DNA of 64,000 nucleotides from Nannocystis sp. RBIL2 (GCF_026626745.1 NZ_JAPNJW010000002.1:2814151-2878150); one strand, 5' to 3'; counted from the stretch's first letter, positions 8,952 to 17,621 are shown. Made by a program: numbers and translations. The notes: generated from the letters alone by a model not told the origin.

Positions 8952-9034
8952 GCGCGGAGCATCGCACGCCGGCTGGCGGGTCTGCCATGCGCGGTATCGC
9001 TCGCCACATGTCACACACCCACCCCGGTTTTCGC

Positions 9035-9040
9035 TATCCT
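9035..9040 (+). promoter_or_regulatory. -10 box (TATCCT) 7 nt before ATG 9048
   Basis: TATCCT ends exactly 7 nt before the start codon, the same spacing as the promoters at 3571 and 53071. The -35 region is weak (GTCACA at 9010, 19-bp spacer). Confidence 0.45.
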
Positions 9041-9047
9041 GCGCCGC

Positions 9048-11144
9048 ATGTCGAACCCCCGCCTGTCCCTCCCTCTGAGCACGCTGGTCCTGCTCGTCGC
9101 GTGCAATCAAGTCTCCCCCGGAGGCGCAGAGAAGGCCGCCGACACCAAGGCCGAGGCCCCCGCCGACACCAAGGCGCCACCCGCCCCGGCGGTGGCCGCG
9201 CCCGCCCCGACCGGGCCGGCGTCCGTCGACGAGCTGCTCGGCCTCGTCCATGACGGAGCCTCCTCTTACGTCGTCTTCAAGGCTCCGGACGCGCTCCTGT
9301 CGCTCGCCGAGACCGCCGCGGGCACCTTCGAGCAGCCGCTGACCACTCTCGTCGGCGCCACCTCGCCCGACCAGCTCTCGCGGCTCACCGAGAGCTTCGC
9401 CCTGTTCAAGCACGGCGTCGCCGACGCCAAGGACGCCCTGGCCAAGTCCGGCACCGACCTCGCGCGCGGCATCGTCGTCACCAGCACCTCGCTGTCGGGC
9501 GACGACACCGTGATCACCTTCTCGGCCAGCAGCGCCGAGGCGGCCAAGGGCCTGCTCGCGGCCCTGAAGATCCCCGACGCCGCCACCACCGAGTGTCTGG
9601 CCACCGCCGGCCGGCCCGGCTACGTCACCTGCGCCAAGGATCAGCCGACCCTCGCCGCCTACAAGCCGGGCGACGGCAAGGCCGCGCGCACCCGCCTCAA
9701 CACCGCCCTGCCGGCGGTGGCGATCGACGACCTGGCCCTGTTCGGCTACGTCACCGACGGCGACGTCCACTTCGGGCTCGACAAGCCGGCCGGCGGCGCG
9801 ACGCTCCACATCAGCGCCCCGCCGGACGCCAAGGAGATGGTCACCACCCTCGCCCCGGGCCAGGCCGACCTTCTGAAGTTCGCCCCGGCCGGCACCGGCT
9901 TCCTGTGGATGAAGCTCGACCTCGACGAGCTCAAGAAGAAGGGCCTGAACGAGGTTCCCCCGCCGTTCAGCGCCACAGTGGGCGCCTTCACCGGCGAGGT
10001 CCTGTTCGGCGGCAGCGCCGATCCGGCGGCCCTGCAGGCCCGCTTTGGCTTCAGCGACACCAGCTCGCTGGCCCCGCTGGCCGATCTCGCGGTCGCGTTC
10101 GGCGGTCCGATGATCCACAACAAGCCGATCCCCGACGTCCCCGGCAGCAAGGTCTCTTTCAAGGCCGAGAACGTGTCTTTCGGGACAGACAAGATCAAGG
10201 CGCTGCACCTCGGCGCCAGCGGCGTGCCGCAGGCCAAGGCCCTGGCCGACCAGCTCGGCCTCTCGCTCGACGCCTGGGTGTTCCCGGCCGAGGGCACCCT
10301 CGCCGCGGTCGTCGGCGTCGACGCCGGCAAGGTCGGCCTGGTCAAGGCCGCCGCCAACAACGAGGCCACCATCGCCGCGCTGCCGCCGGCCCTGGCCGCC
10401 TCGCTGCGCGCCGGCGAAGTCGGCTTCGTCACTCACGTCCCGCTCGACGGCCTGCAGAGCCCCGCCCTGCTCAAGCTCCTCGACGGCGCGCTCGCCAGCC
10501 TGCCCGGCTACTCGTCGAGCACCGCCCGCTCGGCCCTCAACGTGCTGGCCCCGCTGTCGAGCACGACGATGTGGATCAGCGAGCACCAGAACGCCGGCGT
10601 GATCCACTTCGCCGTCCAGACCATCGGCAACACCACCGACGAGGAGGGCAAGGCGGCCCTCGCCGCGGCCGCCAGCCCCGACCCGGCCAAGGCCTTCAGC
10701 GACCTCGCCGCCAAGTACCCGAGCTCGCCGCGGATCGCCGCTTACCAGACCCGCGCGGGCCAGGGCGGCGCGGGCGCGCTGGTCGGCGGCTCGGCCCCGG
10801 CGCTGCTGCTCGCCGCCGGTGGCATGGCCGCCTTCCTCCGCCCGGCGATCGACGCGCCGACGGCCCCGCCCGTGGTGGCCGAGGTCCCGGCGGAGGAGAA
10901 GAAGGTCGAGGAGAAGAAGGTCGAGGAGAAGAAGGTCGAGGAGAAGAAGGTCGAGGAGAAGAAGGTCGAGGAGAAGAAGACCGAGACTCCGAAGACCGAG
11001 ACCCCGAAGACCGAGACCCCCAAGACCGAGACCCCGAAGACCGACGAGACCCCGAAGACCGAGACCCCGAAGACCGGCGGGCTCAAGATCGACTCGTCGA
11101 AGGTGGAGCGGGTGCCGCCCAAGCGCGTCGGCCGCTCGGAGTGA
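9048..11144 (+). CDS. Large lipoprotein with Lys/Glu repeat tail
   Basis: 698 residues. The lipoprotein signal (LSTLVLLVAC, Cys19) is followed by an Ala/Pro linker. A domain of about 500 residues (VDELLGLVHDGASSYVVFKAPDALLS ... TTMWISEHQNAGVIHFAVQTIGN) is rich in paired leucine/alanine helices and resembles bacterial DUF3352-type lipoproteins, but I cannot prove that. A Gly/Ala hydrophobic stretch near residues 575-600 could be a membrane segment. The tail is a VEEKK/TETPK tandem repeat. The ATG at 9048 is set by the promoter box and the signal peptide. A strong terminator follows. Confidence 0.72.
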   Translation: MSNPRLSLPLSTLVLLVACNQVSPGGAEKAADTKAEAPADTKAPPAPAVAAPAPTGPASVDELLGLVHDGASSYVVFKAPDALLSLAETAAGTFEQPLTTLVGATSPDQLSRLTESFALFKHGVADAKDALAKSGTDLARGIVVTSTSLSGDDTVITFSASSAEAAKGLLAALKIPDAATTECLATAGRPGYVTCAKDQPTLAAYKPGDGKAARTRLNTALPAVAIDDLALFGYVTDGDVHFGLDKPAGGATLHISAPPDAKEMVTTLAPGQADLLKFAPAGTGFLWMKLDLDELKKKGLNEVPPPFSATVGAFTGEVLFGGSADPAALQARFGFSDTSSLAPLADLAVAFGGPMIHNKPIPDVPGSKVSFKAENVSFGTDKIKALHLGASGVPQAKALADQLGLSLDAWVFPAEGTLAAVVGVDAGKVGLVKAAANNEATIAALPPALAASLRAGEVGFVTHVPLDGLQSPALLKLLDGALASLPGYSSSTARSALNVLAPLSSTTMWISEHQNAGVIHFAVQTIGNTTDEEGKAALAAAASPDPAKAFSDLAAKYPSSPRIAAYQTRAGQGGAGALVGGSAPALLLAAGGMAAFLRPAIDAPTAPPVVAEVPAEEKKVEEKKVEEKKVEEKKVEEKKVEEKKTETPKTETPKTETPKTETPKTDETPKTETPKTGGLKIDSSKVERVPPKRVGRSE
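10890..11076. repeat. 15-bp tandem repeats coding VEEKK then TETPK
   Basis: Five copies of GTCGAGGAGAAGAAG start at 10905 (spaced 15 bp). About six copies of a 15-bp ACCGAGACCCCGAAG-type unit follow, to about 11070. Both are in-frame and form an extended charged/proline tail, possibly spanning the cell wall. Confidence 0.9.
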
Positions 11145-11219
11145 CGGCGGGGCGCGCGCGAGTCCGCGCAGAATTTTCCCGGCCTCGTACTCGCACGTAA
11201 GCTTCTGCCCTGAGACCTC

Positions 11220-11270
11220 GGGCGATCGCGGACCGGCCCCGGCCATTCCGCGGTCGCCCTTGGCCTTTTT
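11220..11270 (+). terminator. Rho-independent terminator
   Basis: GGGCGATCGCGGA (11220-11232) pairs with TCCGCGGTCGCCC (11247-11259), 12 of 13 bp. A 14-nt loop separates the arms and a TTTTT run is at 11266-11270. It terminates the lipoprotein gene ending at 11144 and isolates the isc operon. Confidence 0.8.
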
Positions 11271-11343
11271 AACCGCGTTTCCTCGCAGGGAACGGCGGTT
11301 GACAGCGAAGCGCGCGCGTGTCAGTTTTTGTCCACCGCCTCAA

Positions 11344-11363
11344 CTCTTACGTGTACGTAAGAG
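11344..11363. promoter_or_regulatory. Perfect dyad CTCTTACG-TGTA-CGTAAGAG, probable operator of MerR/isc operon
   Basis: An 8-bp perfect inverted repeat with a 4-bp spacer, 34 bp upstream of the MerR start. A GATACT-like -10 abuts its right end. A related half-site (CACGTAAG) lies about 150 bp upstream. It is the best candidate for autoregulation by the adjacent MerR protein. Confidence 0.6.
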
Positions 11364-11397
11364 ATACTTTCCTCCCGACGGACAGCTTGAGGGCCCC

Positions 11398-12147
11398 ATG
11401 AGCATCAGCGAAGCCAAGTCCACGCTCGCACCCACGGCCGGCGTGACGCGGCCCGGCCGGATCAAGATCGGCGAGCTCGCGCGCAAGACCGGAAAGACCC
11501 CGCGGGCGCTGCACCTTTACGAGGAGATGGGCCTGCTCGTCCCGAGCGCGCGGACCGAAGGCGGCTTCCGCCTGTACGGCCCCGACGAGGTCGCGCGGGT
11601 CTACTGGATCACCAAGCTGCAGGACATCGGCTTCAGCTTGCCGCAGATCCAGAGCCTCCTGGGCACCGTGGCCGCCTCGCAGACCGCCCCCGAGGCGATG
11701 AACAGCGTGCGCGAACTGTTCCGGGGCAAGCTCGACGACACGCGGGCGCAGGTCACCCGGCTCTTGCAGCTCGAGCGCGACCTGTCCGAATCTCTCGCCT
11801 ACCTCGAGGGTTGCCGCCTCTGCCAGGAGCCTGCCAAGCCGGACGCCTGCACCAACTGCATCAGCGAGCGCCGCAGCGACGAGCCGACCCCGTCGCTGGT
11901 GGTCGGCATCCACCGCAAGCCTGGCGCCGAGCCGGTCGCGCGCCCGTGCGCGATCGAGACCGCGGCCTCCGGCGGCCGGCTCGCCGACCTGTCCTCGAGG
12001 ACATCCGACCTGTCCCCGCGGACATCCGCTCCCGACCTGTCCGCGCGGACATCCGGCCCCGAGCTGGCCGCGCGGCCCGGCGAGTTCGCCGCCCGCCCCG
12101 CCGAGCGATCTGCCGCCCCCACCGAGCCCGAGGGGACCTTCCCATGA
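11398..12147 (+). CDS. MerR-family regulator with Cys4 motif, first gene of isc operon
   Basis: An N-terminal MerR winged helix (IKIGELARKTGKTPRALHLYEEMG, residues 22-45, then GGFRLYGPDEV) and a dimerisation helix to about residue 136. A cysteine cluster follows: C139-x2-C142-x8-C151-x2-C154, suited to Fe-S or Zn binding. It overlaps iscS by ATGA, so it is coupled to the operon and occupies the position of IscR in E. coli. No iscR (Rrf2 family) is seen. The last 95 residues are disordered and contain an in-frame palindromic repeat insertion (DLSSRTS, DLSPRTS, DLSARTS). Role inferred: Fe-S or redox-responsive control of the operon. Confidence 0.85.
   Translation: MSISEAKSTLAPTAGVTRPGRIKIGELARKTGKTPRALHLYEEMGLLVPSARTEGGFRLYGPDEVARVYWITKLQDIGFSLPQIQSLLGTVAASQTAPEAMNSVRELFRGKLDDTRAQVTRLLQLERDLSESLAYLEGCRLCQEPAKPDACTNCISERRSDEPTPSLVVGIHRKPGAEPVARPCAIETAASGGRLADLSSRTSDLSPRTSAPDLSARTSGPELAARPGEFAARPAERSAAPTEPEGTFP
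11986..12054. repeat. Three palindromic repeats inside the MerR gene
   Basis: Three tandem units of the form GACCTGTCC-N4-GGACATCC (loops TCGA, CCGC, GCGC), each a TGTCC/GGACA hairpin. They are translated in-frame as DLSxRTS peptides. Confidence 0.85.
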
Positions 12148-13370
12148 CCGACACCAAGCGCCCGATCTACCTCGACTACGCCGCGACCTGCCCCGTGGAC
12201 CCGCGTGTCCTCGAGGCCATGTTGCCGTACTTCAGCGACCGCTACGGCAACGCCGCCAGCCGCACCCACGTGTTCGGCTGGCAGGCCGAGGAGGCCGTCG
12301 AGGCCGCGCGCCGCGAGATCGCCACCTCGCTCAACGCCGACCCGAAGGAGATCACCTTCACGAGCGGCGCCACCGAGTCGAACAACCTCGCGATCAAGGG
12401 AGTCGTCGAGTACCTGGCCGAGACCGGCAAGAAGCACATCGTCACCGCGGTCACCGAGCACAAGGCCGTCCTCGACACCTGCAAGCACCTCGAGCGCCAC
12501 GGCTGCGAGGTCACCTACTTGCCGGTCGCGGTCGACGGCCGCATCACGCCGGAGCAGGTCGCCGCGGCGCTCCGCCCCGACACCGCCATCGTCTCGCTGA
12601 TGTTCGCCAACAACGAGACCGGCGTGCTCCACCCGATCACCGAGATCGGCGCCGCCTGCCGGGCCGCCGGCGTCCTGTTCCACACCGACGCGGTGCAGGC
12701 CTTCGGCAAGATCCCGGTCGACGTCGAGGCGATGAACATCGACCTCGCCAGCCTCAGCGCCCACAAGCTCTACGGGCCCAAGGGCGTCGGCGCGCTCTAC
12801 ATCCGCCGCCGCAAGCCGCGCGTCCGGATCGCCCCGCAGATCCACGGCGGCGGCCACGAGCGCGGCACCCGCTCGGGCACCCTCAACGTCCCGGGCATCG
12901 TCGGCTTCGGCTACGCGGCCAAGCTGGCGCGCGAGGAGCTCGCCAGTGAGTCGGCCCGCGTGTTCGAGCTGCGCGAGCACTTGCGCCGGCGCCTGGTCAC
13001 GGAGATCCCGCACGCGATCGTCAACGGTTCGCTCGAGCATCGCCTGCCCGGAACCCTCAACATCAGCTTCGCCTACGTCGAGGGCGAGAGCCTGCTCATG
13101 GGACTCAAGGACATCGCCGTCTCCTCGGGCTCGGCCTGCACCTCGGCCAGCCTGGAGCCCAGCTACGTCCTGCGAGCCATGGGCCTCGACGACGAGCTGG
13201 CGCACTCCAGCCTGCGCATCACGATCGGTCGGTTCACCACCCGCGAGGAACTCGACTTCGTGGCCGACCTCATCGGGCGCGAGGTCGCTCGCCTGCGCGA
13301 CATGTCCCCGCTGTGGGAGATGGTGCAGGAGGGCATCGACCTGCGCACCATCGAGTGGACCCCGCACTGA
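12144..13370 (+). CDS. iscS: Cysteine desulfurase IscS
   Basis: 408 residues, class V aminotransferase fold. It removes sulfur from cysteine and passes it to IscU. SAHKLYGPKG places the PLP lysine at 208 (E. coli 206) and SSGSACTSASLEPSYVLRA places the persulfide Cys at 332 (E. coli 328). TSGATESNN binds the PLP phosphate. The start is the ATG overlapping the MerR stop (ATGA). Length and residue spacing match group I IscS closely, and it is followed by iscU after 67 bp. Confidence 0.97.
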   Translation: MTDTKRPIYLDYAATCPVDPRVLEAMLPYFSDRYGNAASRTHVFGWQAEEAVEAARREIATSLNADPKEITFTSGATESNNLAIKGVVEYLAETGKKHIVTAVTEHKAVLDTCKHLERHGCEVTYLPVAVDGRITPEQVAAALRPDTAIVSLMFANNETGVLHPITEIGAACRAAGVLFHTDAVQAFGKIPVDVEAMNIDLASLSAHKLYGPKGVGALYIRRRKPRVRIAPQIHGGGHERGTRSGTLNVPGIVGFGYAAKLAREELASESARVFELREHLRRRLVTEIPHAIVNGSLEHRLPGTLNISFAYVEGESLLMGLKDIAVSSGSACTSASLEPSYVLRAMGLDDELAHSSLRITIGRFTTREELDFVADLIGREVARLRDMSPLWEMVQEGIDLRTIEWTPH

Positions 13371-13437
13371 TTGACTTTACTGGCCTCCGGGCCCAAATCC
13401 CTACCCGGTCCCGCCCGGGTCCGCGAAGAGAACCGCC

Positions 13438-13845
13438 ATGGCGTACAGCAACAAAGTCATCGACCACTACGAGCACCCGCGCAACGTCGGCAGCCTCGAC
13501 AAGGGCGACGCGAGCGTCGGCACCGGCATCGTCGGCGCGCCCGCCTGCGGCGACGTCATGAAGCTCCAGATCAAGGTCGAGAACGGCGTCATCACCGACG
13601 CCAAGTTCAAGACCTATGGCTGTGGATCGGCCATCGCCAGCTCGAGCCTCGTCACCGAGTGGGTCAAGGGCATGAGCGTCGACCAGGCCATGCAGATCAA
13701 GAACAGCCAGATCGCCGAGGAGCTGTCGCTGCCGCCGGTGAAGATCCACTGCTCCGTCCTCGCCGAGGACGCGATCAAGGCCGCGATCCGCGACTTCCAG
13801 CAGAAGCAAGGCGCCCCCGGCTCCGAGGGCGAGTCCAAGCACTGA
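13438..13845 (+). CDS. iscU: Fe-S scaffold protein IscU
   Basis: 135 residues. The three cluster-binding cysteines are present at 37 (APACGD), 62 (YGCGSAIASSS) and 105 (KIHCSVLAEDAI), with Asp39 next to the first. LPPVK at 98-102 is the HscA recognition motif, consistent with hscA/hscB downstream. The short acidic C-terminal tail is unremarkable. Confidence 0.97.
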   Translation: MAYSNKVIDHYEHPRNVGSLDKGDASVGTGIVGAPACGDVMKLQIKVENGVITDAKFKTYGCGSAIASSSLVTEWVKGMSVDQAMQIKNSQIAEELSLPPVKIHCSVLAEDAIKAAIRDFQQKQGAPGSEGESKH

Positions 13846-13850
13846 CCGTC

Positions 13851-14183
13851 ATGCCCAGCGTCACCGTCACCTCGCGCGCCGCCAAGGTCATGCGCGACCA
13901 GCTCGCCCGCCGCGGCACCCCGCAGGCGTCCATCCGCCTCGGCATCCGCGGCGGCGGCTGCACCGGCTACTCCTACCTGTTCGAGTTCGAGGACAAGCCG
14001 CCGCGGGCGAACGACCTGGTCGTCGAGCAGGACGGCGTGCGCGTCGTCGTCGACCCCAAGAGCCTGTTCTACCTCGACGGCACCGAGGTCGACTTCGAGA
14101 CCGGCATGCGCGGCCACGGCTTCAAGTTCAAGAACCCGAACACCAAGGACTCGTGCGGCTGCGGCGAGTCGATCTCCTTCTAG
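13851..14183 (+). CDS. iscA: A-type Fe-S carrier IscA
   Basis: 110 residues. It carries the A-type signature cysteines 37 (GGGCTGYSY), 102 and 104 (SCGCGESISF) that bind iron or a cluster for delivery to apo-targets. The ATG lies 5 bp after the iscU stop, so the two are cotranscribed. GMRGHGFKFKNPN is the usual IscA C-terminal stretch. Confidence 0.96.
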   Translation: MPSVTVTSRAAKVMRDQLARRGTPQASIRLGIRGGGCTGYSYLFEFEDKPPRANDLVVEQDGVRVVVDPKSLFYLDGTEVDFETGMRGHGFKFKNPNTKDSCGCGESISF

Positions 14184-14216
14184 CCCGCCGCCCGGCAACC
14201 GCCCAGGCCGCGCCCA

Positions 14217-14315
14217 CTGCCCGTTCGGGCCTGTTCCTTCGGCCCTGTCCAAACGGCCCTGTCTGAACGGGCCTGTCCTTTCGGACCTGCTCTCTCCGAC
14301 CCTTCGGCCATGTCC
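14217..14315. repeat. Palindromic repeat array between iscA and hscB
   Basis: Six or seven tandem units of about 14 bp (TTCGGGCCTGTTCC, TTCGGCCCTGTCC, AAACGGCCCTGTC and so on). The last one supplies the hscB start codon (TTCGGCCATGTCC). It is a member of the TGTCC/GGACA family inside an operon and could tune downstream expression by mRNA structure. Confidence 0.8.
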
Positions 14316-14822
14316 GTCGACACCGACCCCTTCGCCCTGTTCGACCTGCCGCGCCGGCACGCCGCCTCGCGGGACGTGATCGAGCAGCGTTACCTCGAGC
14401 TGTCGCGGGCGGCCCACCCCGACAACGTCGTCGGCGAGGGCACCGCCGCCCGCCGCGCCGCGGTCGAGCGCGCCAGCGCCGTCAACGCCGCCTACCGGGT
14501 CTTGCGAGATCCGGTCCTGCGCGCCGAGGCCCTGGTGAAGCTCGGCGGCATCGACCTCGACAGCACCGACCCCGAGCGCGGCGCCCCGCACCCGACCCAG
14601 GCCTTCCTGCTCGAGATGATCGACCTGCGCGAGCGCCTCGACGACGGCGGCCCGGACGGCGTCGCCGCCCTGCGTGACGACGTCGAGGCTCGCTGCGACG
14701 CGGCCCTCGACGCCGCGGTCGACGCCCTCGACGCCGGCGAGTTCCGCCGCGCCGCCGAGCACCTGGTGGCCCGCCGCTACTTCCAGCGCTTCCTCGACGA
14801 GACGGACAGCAGCGCCCCATGA
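14310..14822 (+). CDS. hscB: Co-chaperone HscB (J-domain)
   Basis: 170 residues. The N-terminal J-domain has HPD at 36-38 (SRAAHPDN), which stimulates the HscA ATPase. A C-terminal three-helix domain binds IscU. The start codon lies within the last palindromic repeat. The stop overlaps hscA by ATGA. Confidence 0.94.
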   Translation: MSVDTDPFALFDLPRRHAASRDVIEQRYLELSRAAHPDNVVGEGTAARRAAVERASAVNAAYRVLRDPVLRAEALVKLGGIDLDSTDPERGAPHPTQAFLLEMIDLRERLDDGGPDGVAALRDDVEARCDAALDAAVDALDAGEFRRAAEHLVARRYFQRFLDETDSSAP

Positions 14823-16837
14823 CCAGCGTCCCCATCCACGACACCGGCGCGCTGTTCCAGATCGCCGAGCCGACCGACCAGCGCCGCGCCCAGCGCCGCC
14901 CCGGCCGCGGGATCGGCATCGACCTCGGCACCACCAACAGCCTCGTCGCCCTCGCCCCGCACGGCGCCGCTCCGCGTGTCCTTCGGGACAGCTCCGGCAG
15001 CGGCCTGGTCCCCTCGGTGGTCGCCTACACGGTCGACCCGCCGCTGGTCGGCCGCGCCGCCCAGGCGCTGCAGGCCGAGCACCCGTCGCAGGTGCTGAGC
15101 AGCGTCAAGCGGCTGATGGGCCGCGGCCTGTCCGACATCAATTTCGCCCACCCGTATCACCTGTCCGAAGAGACAGCCGGACTTTTGCGCATCGATGTCG
15201 GCTCGCCTCCCGGCTCGCAGGTGGGCTCGCAGGTCGGCGCACCGACCGGCGCGTCGCGGCGCGTGACCCCGACGGAGGTCTCGGCGGCGATCTTGCGCGA
15301 GCTCAAGCTGCGCGCCGAGGCCGAGCTGGGCGAGCCGTGCGACGGCGCGGTGATCACGGTGCCCGCCTACTTCGACGACGCCCAGCGCCAGGCCACCCGC
15401 GACGCCGGGCGGATCGCCGGCCTCCAGGTCTACCGCCTGCTCGCCGAGCCGACCGCGGCCGCCCTCGCCTACGGCCTCGACCGCGGCGGCGAAGGTCTGT
15501 TCGCCGTCTACGACCTCGGCGGCGGCACCTTCGACGTCTCGATCCTCCGCCTGCACAAGGGCGTGTTCCAGGTGCTGGCGACCGGTGGCGACAGCGCCCT
15601 CGGCGGCGACGACTTCGACCGCGCGCTCGCGGCCCGGCTGCTCCAGCGGTCCGACGTCGGCGAGCCCACGCGCAACCAGCTCGACGCCGCCCGCCTGGCC
15701 GCCCGCGCGGCCAAGGAGCGCCTGACCGAAGAGACAGCCACGCGCGTCGCCCTGCCCGGCCTGCCCGAGCTCGAGGTCACGCGCGCCGAGTTCGAGGCGC
15801 TGGTCGAGCCGCTGGCCCAGCGGACCCTCCGCGCCTGCCGCCAGGCGCTCAAGGACGCCGGCCTGCGGGCGCCCGAGCTCGACGGCGTGGTGCTCGTCGG
15901 TGGTTCGACGCGGGTGCCGAAGATCCGTGAGCTCGTGGCCGAGACCTTCAAGCGCCCGCCGCTGGCCGACATCGACCCCGACGAGGTCGTCGCCTGGGGC
16001 GCGGCGATCCAGGCCGACATCCTCAGCGGCTCCGCGCGCGAGGGCGTGACCCTGCTCGACGTCGTCCCGCTCTCGCTCGGCCTCGAGACGATGGGCGGCA
16101 TCGTCGAGAAGATCATCCCGCGCAACGCGACGATCCCGATCGCCGCGCGCCAGGTGTTCACCAACTACGCCGAGCACCAGACCGGCATGGTCATCCACGT
16201 GGTCCAGGGCGAGCGCGAGCTGGCCCGCGACTGCCGCAGCCTGGCCCGCTTCGACCTCAAGGGCATCCCGCGGCTGCCGCCGTCGATGGCGCGCGTCGAG
16301 GTCACCTTCCAGCTCGACGCCGACGCCCTCCTCACCGTGTCGGCGCGCGAGCTGATGACCGGCGTGCGCCAGTCGGTCGAGGTCAAGCCGACTTACGGCC
16401 TGTCCGAAGAGGAAGTCGACCGGCTGGTGATGGACAGCCTCGACCACGCCGGCGACGACTACGCCCGCCGCAACGCCGCCGAGGCCCGCGTCGAGCTGGG
16501 CCGCGTCGTCCTGGCCCTGCGGACAGCCGTGGCCGAGGTCGGCCACCTGCGCGAGCTGCTGCCCGACGACGAGCGCGCCCGCCTCGAGGCCGCGCTGGCC
16601 GACGCCGACGCAGTCATGGCCGACGCCGACGCCGTCGCCGAACCGATGAACCGCGCCCGCACTGCGCTCGAGAAGGTCAGCGAGCCGTTCGCCCGCCGCC
16701 GCATGGAGCGGGCCCTCAACGCCGGCATGGCCGGCAAGAGCCTCCACGACATCGAGCGGGCGCTGGCCGACGAAGACGCGCTGCAAGAGAAGCGCGCCGG
16801 CCACACCCCCGAGCTGCTCGAACCCGAAGAGCCCTGA
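14819..16837 (+). CDS. hscA: Hsp70-type chaperone HscA
   Basis: 672 residues. An N-terminal extension of about 30 residues precedes GIGIDLGTTNS. Further Hsp70 signatures are VYDLGGGTFDVSILRL and VLVGGSTRVPKIRELV. With HscB it releases clusters from IscU using ATP. Palindromic repeat units occur in the coding sequence (TGTCCTTCGGGACA at 14977-14990; CTGTCCGAAGAGACAG at 15161-15176; a third near 15722), the latter two encoding LSEETA/LTEETA. Confidence 0.95.
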   Translation: MTSVPIHDTGALFQIAEPTDQRRAQRRPGRGIGIDLGTTNSLVALAPHGAAPRVLRDSSGSGLVPSVVAYTVDPPLVGRAAQALQAEHPSQVLSSVKRLMGRGLSDINFAHPYHLSEETAGLLRIDVGSPPGSQVGSQVGAPTGASRRVTPTEVSAAILRELKLRAEAELGEPCDGAVITVPAYFDDAQRQATRDAGRIAGLQVYRLLAEPTAAALAYGLDRGGEGLFAVYDLGGGTFDVSILRLHKGVFQVLATGGDSALGGDDFDRALAARLLQRSDVGEPTRNQLDAARLAARAAKERLTEETATRVALPGLPELEVTRAEFEALVEPLAQRTLRACRQALKDAGLRAPELDGVVLVGGSTRVPKIRELVAETFKRPPLADIDPDEVVAWGAAIQADILSGSAREGVTLLDVVPLSLGLETMGGIVEKIIPRNATIPIAARQVFTNYAEHQTGMVIHVVQGERELARDCRSLARFDLKGIPRLPPSMARVEVTFQLDADALLTVSARELMTGVRQSVEVKPTYGLSEEEVDRLVMDSLDHAGDDYARRNAAEARVELGRVVLALRTAVAEVGHLRELLPDDERARLEAALADADAVMADADAVAEPMNRARTALEKVSEPFARRRMERALNAGMAGKSLHDIERALADEDALQEKRAGHTPELLEPEEP

Positions 16838-16843
16838 GAACGC

Positions 16844-17188
16844 ATGCCGAACGTCACCTTCATCGGCCCCCATGGCACCACGGTCGTCGAGGCCGCGCCC
16901 GGCGAGTCCCTGCTCGACGTCGCCGAGCGCCACGACATCATGATGGGCTCCGCCTGCGGAGGCGTGTGCGCCTGCTCGTCGTGCCACTGCTACGTCCGCC
17001 AGGGCCTCGGCACCCTGCCCGAGATGTCCGACGCCGAGAGCGACCGCCTCGACATGGGCTTCGACGTCCGCCCCTACAGCCGCCTCGGCTGCCAGGTCAA
17101 GGTCGGCACCGCCGACCTCGTCGTCGAGCTCACCCAGGAGTCGATCCGCACCTGGTACGACGAGCACCCCCAGGCCCGCAAACCCTGA
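16844..17188 (+). CDS. fdx: [2Fe-2S] ferredoxin of the isc operon
   Basis: 114 residues. Adrenodoxin-type ligands are Cys38, Cys44, Cys47 and Cys83 (ACGGVCACSSCHCYV, then LGCQV), with the two extra cysteines (42, 49) typical of Isc Fdx. It supplies electrons for cluster assembly. It starts 6 bp after hscA and is the last gene of the operon; no iscX follows. Confidence 0.95.
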   Translation: MPNVTFIGPHGTTVVEAAPGESLLDVAERHDIMMGSACGGVCACSSCHCYVRQGLGTLPEMSDAESDRLDMGFDVRPYSRLGCQVKVGTADLVVELTQESIRTWYDEHPQARKP

Positions 17189-17418
17189 GCCGCCTGCGAT
17201 CCCGAGCGAGTCGAGCTTCACGCGCGGCGGCGCGGCGCGCTCCACGATGCACGGTCATGCATCGCCGGTGCGCCGAGCTCGCCGCCTTTGACGTTCGACG
17301 ATCTCGCGGCGCTGCGGGCCAGGTGCCGCCACCCCTTGCCACCACGCTGGGGGCGCTCTCGACGAACGATGTTCGTGCCGGCGCTGACCCGCGCACGTTC
17401 TTCGTTCTTCGATTTTTT

Positions 17419-17447
17419 AAAAAACCTCGCGGGCGCTGCGGGCGAGG
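17419..17447 (-). terminator. Minus-strand hairpin followed by T6
   Basis: Read on the minus strand, CCTCGC and GCGAGG form a 6-bp stem around an 11-nt GC-rich loop, followed at once by TTTTTT (17424-17419). It has terminator form, but no minus-strand gene lies directly upstream, so its role is unclear. Confidence 0.35.
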
Positions 17448-17615
17448 AGCCGCCATCTGTCGCTTCCGCTGGGGGCACGGAGATCGGGCCCCGACTTTCG
17501 AGGACAAGAGCGGTGTTGTCGGCCGCGGCGCCCGCGAGGTCTGGCGATCGTAGGTCGCGTGCGTGATCTGAAGAAGACCACCGCGTGACGGCGCACGCGC
17601 CTGCGGGCCGGGGGC

Positions 17616-17621
17616 TATAGT
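17616..17621 (+). promoter_or_regulatory. -10 box TATAGT 6 nt before GTG 17628
   Basis: A good -10 hexamer placed so that transcription would start at the GTG. No clear -35. Confidence 0.45.

Noticed and set aside
10742..11122. Repeat-containing 126-codon minus-strand frame (SVFGVSVFG, FFSSTFFSST)
   Set aside because: Antisense of the TETPK/VEEKK repeat tail; no start signals.
7785..11246. A single 1153-codon open frame on the minus strand
   Set aside because: Only its last 388 codons (from 8951) form a protein with a lipoprotein signal. The rest is the shadow of the 9048-11144 gene.
12121..17188. Possible nif rather than isc system
   Set aside because: The hscB-hscA-fdx genes and IscS/IscU residue spacing are those of the housekeeping Isc system, and no nif genes are present.
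17288..17566. 92-codon plus-strand frame after fdx
   Set aside because: Low-complexity Arg/Ala/Pro composition, no RBS or promoter, and it is made of two imperfect copies of the same DNA; not supported as a gene.
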